From NCBI GenBank assembly GCA_002105175.1, contig MCGE01000021.1, forward strand, positions 434,001 through 498,000: DNA of 64,000 nucleotides. Direction: 5' to 3'. Under the pieces are notes generated by a model. That model saw only the letters and a list, made by a program, of their open reading frames with translations, was not told the origin of the DNA and made no database searches. The DNA comes from Absidia repens (Eukaryota > Mucoromycota > Mucoromycetes > Mucorales > Cunninghamellaceae). Position 1 is the first letter of the stretch. Each line of letters opens with the position of its first letter. Below are positions 53,801 through 64,000 of this stretch, piece by piece. The translations under genes and the position numbers were made by a program.

Positions 53801-56800
53801 CTTCCAAATCGCCTCTTGCAATTCCTTTTCCAAGAACTACTTACACCCACAAAGAGTTGCACCGTTCCATGCGAAATGATCATAAACGCCACATAAAAAA
53901 TCGAATGGTAGACCATGGGTGACGTCCAATCAAAGACAGGTAGTAGATCGTTTTCAGGGGGAGTGCTCATGGCATAGAACATGGAGTCGACCCATCCTTC
54001 CGTAGAGGTGAGGGAAAAGAGATGTCTGAGGGCGACTGGGAAATCATCAAACGTAAACAAGTTCATCCCAGGGTTCTGCCAGGTTCGAGGCACCAAGATA
54101 TTCAATTCAAAATCACCAAAATCGTTGTCTTCCCCAACATTGAGCACAAATTCATTCATACAGTCCGAGCGACCACCAATGCCGTCCGACGTATCATTGC
54201 ATGTCCAAAACCGACCTCCAAAGATATTGACGCCATACACCGAAAAGGGGATCATCACCAAGAACGTCAGCAACATGGCATCCATCATCAAGGGAAAGGC
54301 ATGGAAAAGATCAATAAAGACATCACGCACACCGCCAAAGTACCTGATCAGACGTAGAACACGCATACTTCGTACCGTCCCGAGCGCCCGTGGCAATTGA
54401 TTATTGTCGGCAAATAACGTCCCAAAATTCAACAAGATCACCACAAAGTCCAATCGATTCCAAGCATGACGTAAATAGGCACGGGGTGGGAGCACAAGTC
54501 CATCGGCGATCACACGGAGCACCATTTCCACCACAAAGATCACACCCAGCACCATATCGATCATTTCAAATACCTTGGTTTTCTGATTTACGTTGCTGCT
54601 AAACACGCCTCCACCTCCATCGATAGTGACCCCGGTGGCGATCAAATAATCTTCTTGTTGTTGTTCGAGTTTACGTGTCGATGGTTCATCGAGAATCACC
54701 ACCAGGATACTAACCAGGACACATGCCATGATGAACCAATTGAACCCGTTATGACGTTCCGATCTGCCATCGCGGCATGAGCCCACCAAGCGTTTGCAAA
54801 ATTTTCGTACAGGGTTTGTTTCCGAAAACATCAGCAATGATTTCACGTTGCCCACCGAGGATCGGTCGGATTCTCTTGCCTTTCGGTTTTCTTCCGCTAC
54901 CACCAGATCGTAGTCTTCTTCACCGCCATCCATGCCATCGCCGCTGTTGCCACTTTTTGTAATACCTTGGTTCCTACAGATAGATAAAAATGAAGATGGG
55001 GGGTGTTATGGTGACTTTTTTTAAAAGAAGTAGAGGATAAAAAAACTTACAGTTTGGAAATGTGGATGTTATCCATATCAGGGAAAAGCACATTGCCTAC
55101 AAACCGGGACAATTTCTTGGGTACCCACGACTTTTTCGACTGATGTTGCTGATCTTCATCGGATGTACTGTTTCCTTCCTCTTCTTGCTGCTGTTGCTGC
55201 TGCTTTTTCGTAAGTTGCTGTTGATCTGATAAAAGCTCGGCCATATCCTTTTTGGACAACATGGCTGTCAGGTTGGCTGGGAGTTTGGAAAGATGCATGG
55301 GATAAAGGCGTTTCTGATCTTGTGTTTGTTGATTGGGTCCACTACCACCAAACATGAATCGGATCATACTAAAAGTATATATAAAAAAAAAATTACAGTA
55401 AATTCAAAAAGAGCCATTGGGTGAGTGAGCGAGTACAAGCAGAGAGGAGGGGGGCGGGAGGGGTTCCAACCTGTTACCTTTGATAGTAAGATGGTGCCAG
55501 CTCGTCTTTTTGCCCTGCTAGTCTTTCCCGAATGAAATGCTTGATTTGGTATCTTCGAATATAGTCATCGTCAAGTTCAAAATTTTCAAGAATCACTGCA
55601 ACGTATAGTCCAGCAACAATGTCTACATGAAAAAAAAAGAAGAGGTGAGCATATGTTGTGAAGGCAAAGACATCACATGTTTTCTACATACATTTGGCAA
55701 ATGCAAAATAAAGACAGATCGCAAGACTCGCATAAACGGCACCACCATAAAGCTGACTTTGCATCCCATCATAAAGTGTTCCCTGTATTAGAAAAAAAAA
55801 AAATAGATGAGTTCCTGTTAGTTAGTTTTTTTTTTTTTTAACTTGACTGTATCAAGTAAACTTACCGTCCACGTTTCGCTGGTATATAACTACATTACAA
55901 CAAAAAAGAAAAAAAATCAATATGGTAAAGTGTTGTCTTTCTTTTTAAACCAAAAGAGTAGGTCTTACCATAATAAGGGCCAAAAATGACTGCCAAAAGG
56001 TATCAAAGCGTAACCGATCATCGTTGGGTTCCATAAAATCCACAAAATCTCCGCCAAACATTTGCATAAAGATCGGTGCAAACAGAGCCGTTGAGAGGAG
56101 TAAAAAGATCACTACATTCATCACACTTTCGCCGGTTCCCAACGCCGCATTCTATGGTAGTCATAAGAAAAGGAAACAATAAGCAATCATTCCACCCCAT
56201 CCCCCCCCCACAAAAAAACAAACTTACCAGCAATTTTTCCAAGCGAGGAATACACAAAAACAGCCGATACATTCTCAAGATTTGAAAAATGGTCAGGTAC
56301 ATATAAATGGAGCTATCTTGAATCATCGGGAGCTGGATCACACATGTCACAATCACCAAGAATAAATCCAATTTGTTTTTAAACGACGACCAAAACCGGA
56401 TCCAGTTCAATGCGCCCATCATACGAATCACAATTTCAATCGCAAACAAGAATGTAAATGCCGTTTCCACATTATCTATATAACAGAGAAAGAAAGTGTA
56501 AGTGTGAGTTTATCATTGATCACATCCCCCCCCCCTCCCCTCTCATTCACCCTTTGATGACTTTATTTTTTTTTTTTTTACCTAAGAATTCCAACATGGA
56601 TTCGCTGGCATACACCGAGCGAAGACACATAAACAACGTATCCAGTGCCACCAAGCCGCCACCAAAGTAGAAAAACACCTTGCTTTGCACACACGCCACG
56701 GTCCGTCGTTTCCATTGAATCAAGTGCCTACGTGCCTTGCCATCTTGTTCATCCTGCTGCTGCTGCTGCTGTTCCTGCTGTTGTCGTTCTTCGGGTGTCA

Positions 56801-59606
56801 TGGTCGCCTGCGATTGGCGTCGGCGTTGCCTTTGCGTCTTTCTTCTCCTTCGTTGTTGTTGTCGTCGTCGTCGTCGCTGCTTCATCGTCCCGTCAGCATG
56901 ACCGTTGTTATCGTCGTCATCGTGCTCTTGGTCATCATCATTGCCGTCTGTAGGATGAAGGACTTGTAAAATATGATGATGGCGTAACGAAGTGAATGCT
57001 TTGGATGATTTCTTTTGGGTGAAAGCACTGGAAGAGCCTGATGTGGCACGGACACGCGCAAACGCCGATGTGATCACCGCCAATAAAAGATAGATCAAAA
57101 TAAACCCAATGATATAGACACCCAAGCAATAAAATAAGGCTGCTAAGCGAGAATCCGCATCCTGTGTGATGTACATCATGTCTGTCCATAGTTCCATCGA
57201 TACAAAGGTATACACATTCAAAAACGCCGAAAAGATCATGTCAAAATTCATGTACGTGTTGGTGGATGGATCGGCGATGCATTGTTGTGATCGTGGGCAG
57301 ATTAACCCCTGGTAGCCTGGGTACGTGTTGGCTTTGATGGTCACATCATATGGGCCAATAATGGTATCGTTGGCAGCGTAGTATCCCGAACAGAACATCG
57401 GTGGTGTTACCAAAACAGCTACATTTTTTTCACAGACACATAGACAATTAAAAGGGGAGAGGGTATATGAGTAAGATAGGCAGGGATAGAGAAAGAAAAA
57501 AAAATGCAGGGTCTTCTTTACCTTCGTCGGGGCCATTTGGAAAATGATAACATTGTCTTGAAAACACCCCACGGAACGAGATCAGACCCACCATGGCAAA
57601 CAGAAACATGAAAAAGAATAAAAAGCCAGACACATCCAGCATCAGGTCCCAGCCCGTTTCCAAAGATTTCAAAATCACCTATAAAACAAAACAGTTAGAT
57701 TCCATATTTTATTTTATTTTTGTTTGATCAATGGAGCAAATACTTACGGCAGTACCAGGAAGAAAGGAGAGTAAACGTAATGGTCGAGTAGCCGCCATGG
57801 CCTTGAATACGGAGCAATATTTGTAGCCATGTAGCATGATGCCCAGATCGATCCAGTAACAGATCACGGCTATGAAATCCAACACATTACCAAATGAACT
57901 GAGATACGCCTTGTGATGGATAGGCGTCATGAAAGGGTAAGTGGAAGTAGGTTGTGACGGTGATGTTGAAGCTAAGGAGGTCACGATACCGCTTGTCGTT
58001 TCATTGTTTTCTTCTTGCTGTTGTTGTTCTAAAGGATGCCTTCGTTTCCATGGTAAAGTAAGTAAAGCGATCATCGGTTGGACAAATAACTGGTACCACG
58101 ATTTCTTATTGTTGGGAGGGATCCATAATCCATACACTAAGATCTTGATCAAACAATCTAGCCTAAAAATAGCCACATCAAAAACCAATCAATCAATAAA
58201 TAAATAAATAAATAAAGGAGAGAGAGAGACCAAAACAGATCGACACAAAAGTTTAACCCTGAACTACTTACGTGTAAATGATTTGGATCAGTAATAAAGT
58301 ATATTCATGCCAATGGCCATGGAACATGGTTTTTTCTTCATTGGTATAAATGGGATGGCATGCCAGAATAGACCAATGGAAAACAAGGATCATCAACATG
58401 AATAATTCGTAATTCCTATAATTTATATATATATAGATAATCAATTGTTAAAGGGGGGAGGGGGAAAACATGAAACACATACTCTTATTGCTTTCTCTCT
58501 TTCTTTTCTTACCTTGATCGAATGATGTGTTTCCAAAGATGGTATCGAGCCGAACCAGTGGATGAAGAAAAGTAACTGAGTGATTGGCCTTGGAGTAGAA
58601 GTGGTTGCTGTTGAGGGGAAGGAGCAGGATGAATGCTTGTTGAACCAAGAAGAGGAGAAGGTTCACCTTTTTCAGAGGGTGGTGGGTATAAAGGTAATGG
58701 TGATGATAGTGGAGGTGGTGGGGGCGGTGGTTGATAGAGAAGTAAGAGATCATCGACTTGAAACGACGCCATCCACGGTGATTCTGGGGCGCGTGCATGT
58801 ACCACACGATCAGCAGCGTCATACAACCACAGTAAGGTACGATCTGCCCAACCGACCGATGTCAGCCATGGAGTGTTGTTATTGGAATGATAATACCCTG
58901 GTGGTGGTGGTTGTTGTTGTCGTCTAGGAGAAGGTGAAGAATGGGTGTTGGCTACAATGTATTTGGTCGCTGTTGTGGATCGATGCTGGTGGTGTCCATG
59001 GGTGAAATTATAATAGGGTGATGAAAGCGGTGGTGGTGGGACCGGCTGGTATTGTGGTTTGTGATATTGCTGTTGCTGTGTCCAACTGCCGACGTCGGAC
59101 GATGCTATAGACGGCACTTTGGAGGACGACAATGATCTTGCTCGAGGACTGGGTACCGGTGAAGCAGTAGTGTTGGTGTTAGTGGTAGCAGTGGAGGGCT
59201 TTCGACGATGACGCATGGATGCGGAAGTGATACCTAACCCAGCAGTATCCTTTTCATTGATGGGAGCATTGAATGTATTGTTGTTGGTAACCTTTGCTGT
59301 TAATGTATCCATTTTGTTTTTTCGTTGTAAAAGATCTCGAGTGAGCGGTAAAGGTGTCCTAGTATGAGACGGTGAGTCAGGTGTGGTACTGGAGGAGGGC
59401 GATGCTGGAGTGGGTAAAGAGAGTCTTGTACTGATAGGAGGAGGAAGTGGAGGCCGTTGTCGTCGTTTTTTGGAGGAAGGTGATAAAGGGACGGTGGTGG
59501 TTGCATCATCCTCTTGGGTTACTGTGATCTGGGGTATGCTTTCCAGCGAAAGTATACTGTTGTGGTTATCAGGACTTTCAAGTAAACCATGGCTCCAAGC
59601 AGACAT
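50824..59606 (-). CDS. CCH1: Voltage-gated Ca2+ channel alpha subunit (Cch1-like)
   Basis: 23 exons, plus coordinates from the 5' end: 59606-58513, 58416-58272, 58162-57748, 57678-57522, 57418-56582, 56475-56228, 56151-55969, 55889-55866, 55782-55692, 55623-55478, 55368-55051, 54973-53845, 53766-53550, 53489-53359, 53276-53092, 53027-52841, 52749-52595, 52515-52439, 52377-52299, 52220-51927, 51860-51766, 51676-51444, 51362-50824; ~2,325 residues. A long Pro/Ser-rich cytoplasmic N-terminus is followed by four six-helix repeats. Pore glutamates: I VSMELWTD, II YTSETWT, III STEGWVD, IV TGEGWNE. S4 of repeat III is RSMRVLRLIRYFGG. After repeat IV comes an EF-hand-like segment (AEVDPAGTGFIQKKDVAKFF) and a disordered tail. 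It is the plasma-membrane high-affinity calcium influx channel, known in fungi to work with Mid1. Three one-base problems break the frame: extra base at 58380-58384, exon 9/10 junction, missing base near 52637. Confidence 0.88.
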
Positions 59607-59973
59607 ATATGTATATCTATATGTAGTGGGTAGTGGTAGTAGTTATAGTGGTACAATAAAGAAAATAAGAAGAAAAAAAAAAAAAAAAAAAAAAAGTCGA
59701 CATTGAAATACAAAATCAAAGCACAGAGTTTCAGAATTTTGTATGATTTAATTGGCTGCACTAATGACGGTAATTGAATTGGAATTTCATCAATTGAACG
59801 TGGCAAAAAAGAGATTCCTAAAAAACCTTTTTTTTTTTTTTTGCTTGCTTTTTCTCCCTTACGCCTATCTATTGCACTTTCACCACCCAACACATCTATC
59901 ACTAGTTCACCCCCCCTCTTTTCCTTTTTTCTTATTCTTTCTTTCTTCCATATCCTACTTTCTAGTTTTTGTC
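59607..59973. promoter_or_regulatory. Divergent CCH1-HRD1 promoter region
   Basis: 367 bp shared by the two divergent genes. It contains an A-run (59674-59694), a T-run (59829-59842) and a CT-rich tract just before the HRD1 start (59905-59965), a common feature of fungal core promoters. No defined stress-element motif is claimed. Confidence 0.4.
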
Positions 59974-62245
59974 ATGAGGCTAGCTGTGTATGGTGGTCTT
60001 TCATCCGTGCTTGCCGTTGGTGTTGTACTGTCTGCATTTACTCAACGAGCCAATTTCTACTCTGCTTGCGTTTATCTGTCAAAATCAAGTGCCTGCATGA
60101 TGGTAAGTTACCATACCTTTGTGAAGCAGTAGATATGTTTATGACTCACTCTTTTATATGATACTAGATCTTGTTGAATATGGGACTCTTCGTTTCCATT
60201 ATTGCTGGCAAGTCTTTACAGGCGATTTTCTTTGGTAGATTACGTGCCATTGAGGTGGAGGTAATCTTACATTCTGTTCTTGGTTTTATCAAATGACTCA
60301 TCTTTGCTTTGTTTTTTGCTTTTTCCTTACACAGCACTTGTATGAACGTTCGTGGTATGCAGTGACAGAAACGTGTTTGGCCATGACGATATTTCGTGAA
60401 GAATTTGATTTGCAGTTTGTGGTTGTGTTCACGACGTTGCTCTTTCTCAAAATTTTCCATTGGTTATGTCAAGACCGGGTTGAATTCATGGAACAGACGC
60501 CTAGTCATGGTACAGTGTTCCATATGCGGATGGTCAATATGATGCTCTTGCTGTTTTTATTGGATTATTCTTTAGCTTCTCATGCGATTCATGCCACTTG
60601 GACAAAAGGACCCAATATGATGATCATGTTTGGTTTCGAGGTAAAAAACAACAAAAAAAGTCATTGAAGGTAGAATTGTGTTTATATCAACTCATGCGCA
60701 CCTTGATTTGTTTTTGTAGTATACCATTATGCTTTGCTCTATTTTATCAAGTATTTGCAAATATACATTGAATGTGATCGATTTACGTAGTCAGGAACCT
60801 TGGGAAGGCAAATCCATGTATGTCTTCTTTGTGGATCTTTTGACAGGTAAAGGAAAAAGAAAGGATTGACAACAAAAAACTGATGCTTATGAAACACATG
60901 GTTCATTTGTAGATTTCCTGAAGCTGGTGACATACATTGTCTTTTTTGTGATCATCTGCTTTTACTATCAATTACCTTTGCATATTGTCCGCGATGTGTA
61001 TGTTACCTTCCGCTCATTTATTCAAAAATGTCGTGACTTGTATCGATATCGTCGTGCTACTCGTAATATGGATCAACTTTACCCCAACGCCTCCTTGGAC
61101 GATTTGTCTCAATCGAGTGATAGCACGTGTATCATTTGTCGTGAAGAAATGGTCGCCTCCACTACTTCCACCCCTCCACCTTCTGCTGCTGCAGATGATA
61201 ATAACAACAATAACAACAATTTGGATCAGCCTAAAAAATTACCTTGTGGGCACATATTCCATTTTCACTGTCTACGAAGTTGGCTGGAAAGACAACAAAC
61301 ATGCCCTACATGGTAAGATCATGGTTTTCTTTAGTAAAAGAACTGGATATTAACTTTTTTTTATTTTTAATATCTAGTCGACGTTCTGTACTTTCGGATG
61401 ATAATACCTCAACCACTAACACCACACCACCACCACCACCACCACCACCAAACAACAACGTGCAACCTCCATCTCAACCACAACAACAACAGCAGCAGCA
61501 TCAGCAGCAACCACAACAAAATTACCAGCACCTTTTCCATCGGATTCAGGAATCCATACAGACCCAACGAGACCCATCCACGAACCATACCAATACTAAC
61601 ACTACCCAACCAACACCAACACCACCACCATCCTCATCATCGTCATCGGCGGCGGCAGCGGGTTTCGATAACCCAGCATCATTCGGTATCTTCGGTCCGT
61701 CCGACACCACCTCACTACCACAGCAACCGATTCACATTCATGGCATGGTCCCACTGGCACCGCTTGCAGCTCCCTCCTATTCTGCTTCTACCCAAACCAC
61801 ACCACTTCCTACTGAATTGACACCAGAACAACTGGCGGCGCTGTCCACCGAAACTCGACAAGCCATGGAGGAAAGGTTACGGGTTCTAGATCTAGTACAA
61901 TCTCATATCTTTTCAAGTATGCAGTACCTGGCCAGCGCGCTTAGTGCGCTGCCTCCCGCTCCGGCTTCGGCTCCGGTCCCGACACCTTCAACGGACACTG
62001 ACAACAACCATACGACGGATGCTTCTACGAATGACACTACCACCACCTCCACCACCTCATCAACATCATCATCACAACAACAACAACAACAACAGAAAGC
62101 TAGTAGTAGTACAAGTGAGACACGATTGGCGACATCCACACGCATGGAACACATCTCTGAACAAGAAGACAATGATGAGCCAGCGCCCCTGGGATCAAGG
62201 TCCTCTGAGAAAGGAAAAATGCGGTCTATGGATACTGATGGATAG
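59974..62245 (+). CDS. HRD1: ER membrane RING-H2 E3 ligase (Hrd1/synoviolin)
   Basis: Six exons, 59974-60102, 60168-60260, 60335-60640, 60720-60846, 60913-61312 and 61378-62245; all junctions GT-AG and in frame, 640 residues. The N-terminal half is multi-spanning: [49 protein letters not shown] and others. It includes the Hrd1 hallmark [24 protein letters not shown]2 finger follows (residues ~275-340): CIICREEM, a Ser/Pro/Asn insert, then [20 protein letters not shown] and CPTC; the last Cys codon spans intron 5. The C-terminal half is Pro/Gln/Thr/Ser-rich and disordered, with [20 protein letters not shown], a Hrd1-type helical motif. It ubiquitinates misfolded ER proteins during ER-associated degradation, with its catalytic side in the cytosol. 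A poly-A signal (AATAAAATAAA) follows at ~62342. Confidence 0.93.
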
Positions 62246-62653
62246 AGTAGTGGCTTAGTTATTATTATTATTATTATTATATCTATTGTTTTTAATCTCG
62301 TCTAGTCTAGTTTTAGTTTTTTGTGATGGTATGTGTGTTATAATAAAATAAAAAATGTTGCTCGTTTTATATAATGTCTTATTTTTCTTTACCTATGTTG
62401 GGTCGGAAGGTCAAGTGTATATGAATGGTGATGGTGATGGTGGTTTCTCCCTCTTGATGAATGAATATCCATCATCTTTTTTTAAAAAAAACAAAAATAA
62501 AAAATAAAAATAAAAAAATAAAAAAAAAGGTAGTTGTGTTTGTAAAAAAGAAGACGCTGCATTGAAAAATCATAAGCGGATGGTCGTACGTATTTTGAAC
62601 AGCGCTGGAAATTACCATTTGAAAAAAAGCTAAAATGTATACGTACTGTCTAC

Positions 62654-62689
<36 letters not shown>

Positions 62690-62743
62690 AGAGTCTTTCA
62701 ATACCTTTTTTTTCATATTTGCCGTCAAAGAATATATTCAAGA
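62246..62743. other. Intergenic, AT-rich
   Basis: HRD1 3' untranslated region with an ATT run (62262-62280), a poly-A signal at ~62342, A-rich DNA, and a TA dinucleotide run at 62659-62684 shortly upstream of the next gene. No further coding sequence is seen. Confidence 0.5.
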
Positions 62744-63094
62744 ATGACCTCGTTTTGTGGTGTATTAGCGCTGGCGTTCATGATGACAGTGCCATGGGTT
62801 TTCCATGTTTCTGCACAAGAAAAAACAGATAAATCGATGTATATGATTCATTACAATGGTTTGGACACATTTCCCGCAACCTATGGCGAATGCACAGCTC
62901 TCAAACGGGAAGGCAAGCACCGCGGCGTGGTGGTGATCGCCGAACATCCCTCGCACTGTACGGCGTATAACGATATCCAATGTGAAGAACAGGCCTCGTA
63001 TCCTGCCGGGATGGTCCCGGGGTTGACGGATCTCACAGAGCTCGGCAAAGAGTTTTCGAAAGATGCTTTTATGATATGTACTTTAGATACCTGA
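62744..63094 (+). CDS. Small secreted protein
   Basis: Single exon, 116 codons. The N-terminal ~24 residues (FCGVLALAFMMTVPWVFHV, then SAQ) form a typical signal peptide with a cleavage site after SAQ or nearby. The mature part is ~90 residues with five cysteines (YGECTALK, PSHCTAYNDIQCEE, FMICTLD). Inhibitor-like features are visible (MYMIHYNGLDTFPATYGEC, VVVIAEHPSHC), but no family can be named with confidence. TA-rich promoter upstream and a second TA run (63107-63130) downstream. Probably exported to the wall or medium. Confidence 0.65.
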   Translation: MTSFCGVLALAFMMTVPWVFHVSAQEKTDKSMYMIHYNGLDTFPATYGECTALKREGKHRGVVVIAEHPSHCTAYNDIQCEEQASYPAGMVPGLTDLTELGKEFSKDAFMICTLDT

Positions 63095-63103
63095 ACACAC
63101 ACT

Positions 63104-63134
<31 letters not shown>

Positions 63135-63534
63135 AAAATGAAGGGCAAGGTGCGATTTTAATAAATAGGATAAGAGGTAAAACGCTTGAACAAGTCATAT
63201 AACTGAAAGGAAGGTTTATTGGAAGAGTCTATATAAAATGAAAAGAGAACACCAACAATTGTCAAATTATTAATAGAATAGAATAGAGTAGGGTTTTTAA
63301 TTGATGAAATAAAGCAGGCGCGACATGTCTAACGAGCCACTGGGTCTCAAATTGAAAAAAAAAAAAAAAATGAAGAACCAGCTTTCTGTGCCATGCAGGC
63401 TCATTACAAAAAAGAAGGAAAAACCAAAATAGATATGGAAACGTAAAAAAGATTTATTAAGAGAGTCTCAATAAAAAATAAAAAGCAATTATGTACAAAC
63501 TGGATTACAGCACTACATATTTATTCTATACAAC
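63095..63534. other. Intergenic, convergent 3' ends
   Basis: AT-rich DNA between the convergent secreted-protein and alcohol dehydrogenase genes. A TA run lies at 63107-63130 and there are short A-runs. A weak internal similarity (GAAAGGAAGGTTTATTGGAAG vs AAAAGATTTATTAAGAGAG, positions 63207 and 63448) may be coincidental. No gene is seen. Confidence 0.5.
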
Positions 63535-64000
63535 TTAATTTTCCAAGACAAATCTGTATCTGGGCTTACCACCACGGAAGTCCTTTATGGCTTCAGCTAC
63601 ATCCTTCATATTGTACCTATTATATCAAAATTCTTTAATCAGTACTACTCTATATATACATATGTTGAAGACACGTGGATGGGTGTGTACTCTTACTTTG
63701 TGATCCATGGCTTCACATCATGCTCAACGGCAAAGGCCAACATTTCTTCAATTTGTTTAGGTGAGCCAATCAATGATCCGGAAATTTGGATTTGCTGGAG
63801 GCGAAAAAAAAAAAGCGAATTGATCAGTCCAGGGCAGTCCTCAAAAATCATCCATTTTATACTGTACCTTCATTAAAAGCATCAAAGGAGGAATACCAGA
63901 CAAATCCGCTTCGGGAGCGCCCAGCAAGATAAACGTCCCATTATGTTGAAGCAAGCTCAAATGGGTCGCCCAATCAAAGTCGGTGACATAGCTTGCACAC
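63535..64000 (-). CDS. Zinc-type alcohol dehydrogenase, 3' end (partial)
   Basis: The last three exons on the minus strand: 64000-63868 (running off the window), 63794-63697 and 63616-63535, with GT-AG introns of 73 and 80 nt. The visible ~103 residues are the C-terminal part of the cofactor domain and the closing catalytic segment of a medium-chain dehydrogenase: WATHLSLLQHNGTFILLGAP, GSLIGSPKQIEEMLAFAVEH, DVKPWITK, then YNMKDVAEAIKDFRGGKPRY and RFVLEN at the stop. The GSLIGS motif and EHDVKPWI closely follow cinnamyl-alcohol/ADH6-type NADP-dependent enzymes. The reaction is expected to be reversible oxidation of alcohols to aldehydes in the cytosol. The zinc ligands lie outside the window. 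Confidence 0.85.

Overview
The window looks like a piece of a filamentous-fungus nuclear genome, most probably an early-diverging fungus of the Mucoromycota type. This is inferred from short (60-110 nt) GT-AG introns, AT-rich intergenic DNA, a Cch1-type calcium channel, an Hrd1-type E3 ligase, and the mix of Ty3/Gypsy, Merlin, Tc1/mariner, Helitron and LINE debris. No species can be named from sequence alone.

Bases 1 to about 46,000 are a transposon graveyard with almost no host genes. It holds four different Ty3/Gypsy pol lineages: 33-4615 with a second piece at 35141-38952, 4960-8713, 24341-25020, and 41314-45740. It also holds a nearly complete Merlin element (35843-38872) plus short Merlin derivatives, an apparently intact Tc1/mariner element (30762-32411), a second and larger TA-inserting DDE element with an intact 714-codon transposase (42533-45468), two Helitron helicase remnants, a LINE fragment, a MITE, and a 2.4 kb TIR element carrying a tandem array (25572-27952). 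More than 15 short TG...CA units of about 310-450 bp lie among these. They behave as solo LTRs or very short LTR elements. Many have perfect 5-bp target duplications and are nested up to three deep, so the order of insertions can be read directly.

From about 47,200 to 64,000 the character changes to ordinary, closely spaced, intron-containing host genes. In order these are: a Golgi-type DXD glycosyltransferase with a C-terminal LamG-like domain (minus, 3 exons); a small acidic protein (plus); a 23-exon four-domain voltage-gated calcium channel alpha subunit, CCH1-like (minus); an HRD1-like ER membrane RING-H2 ubiquitin ligase (plus, 6 exons), divergent from CCH1; a small secreted protein (plus); and the 3' end of a zinc-type alcohol dehydrogenase (minus) running off the right edge.

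The CCH1 gene reads well through all four channel domains and all four pore glutamates, but its exon model needs three single-base corrections. Either the assembly has indel errors or the gene is decaying. The glycosyltransferase and HRD1 models close in frame with no correction.
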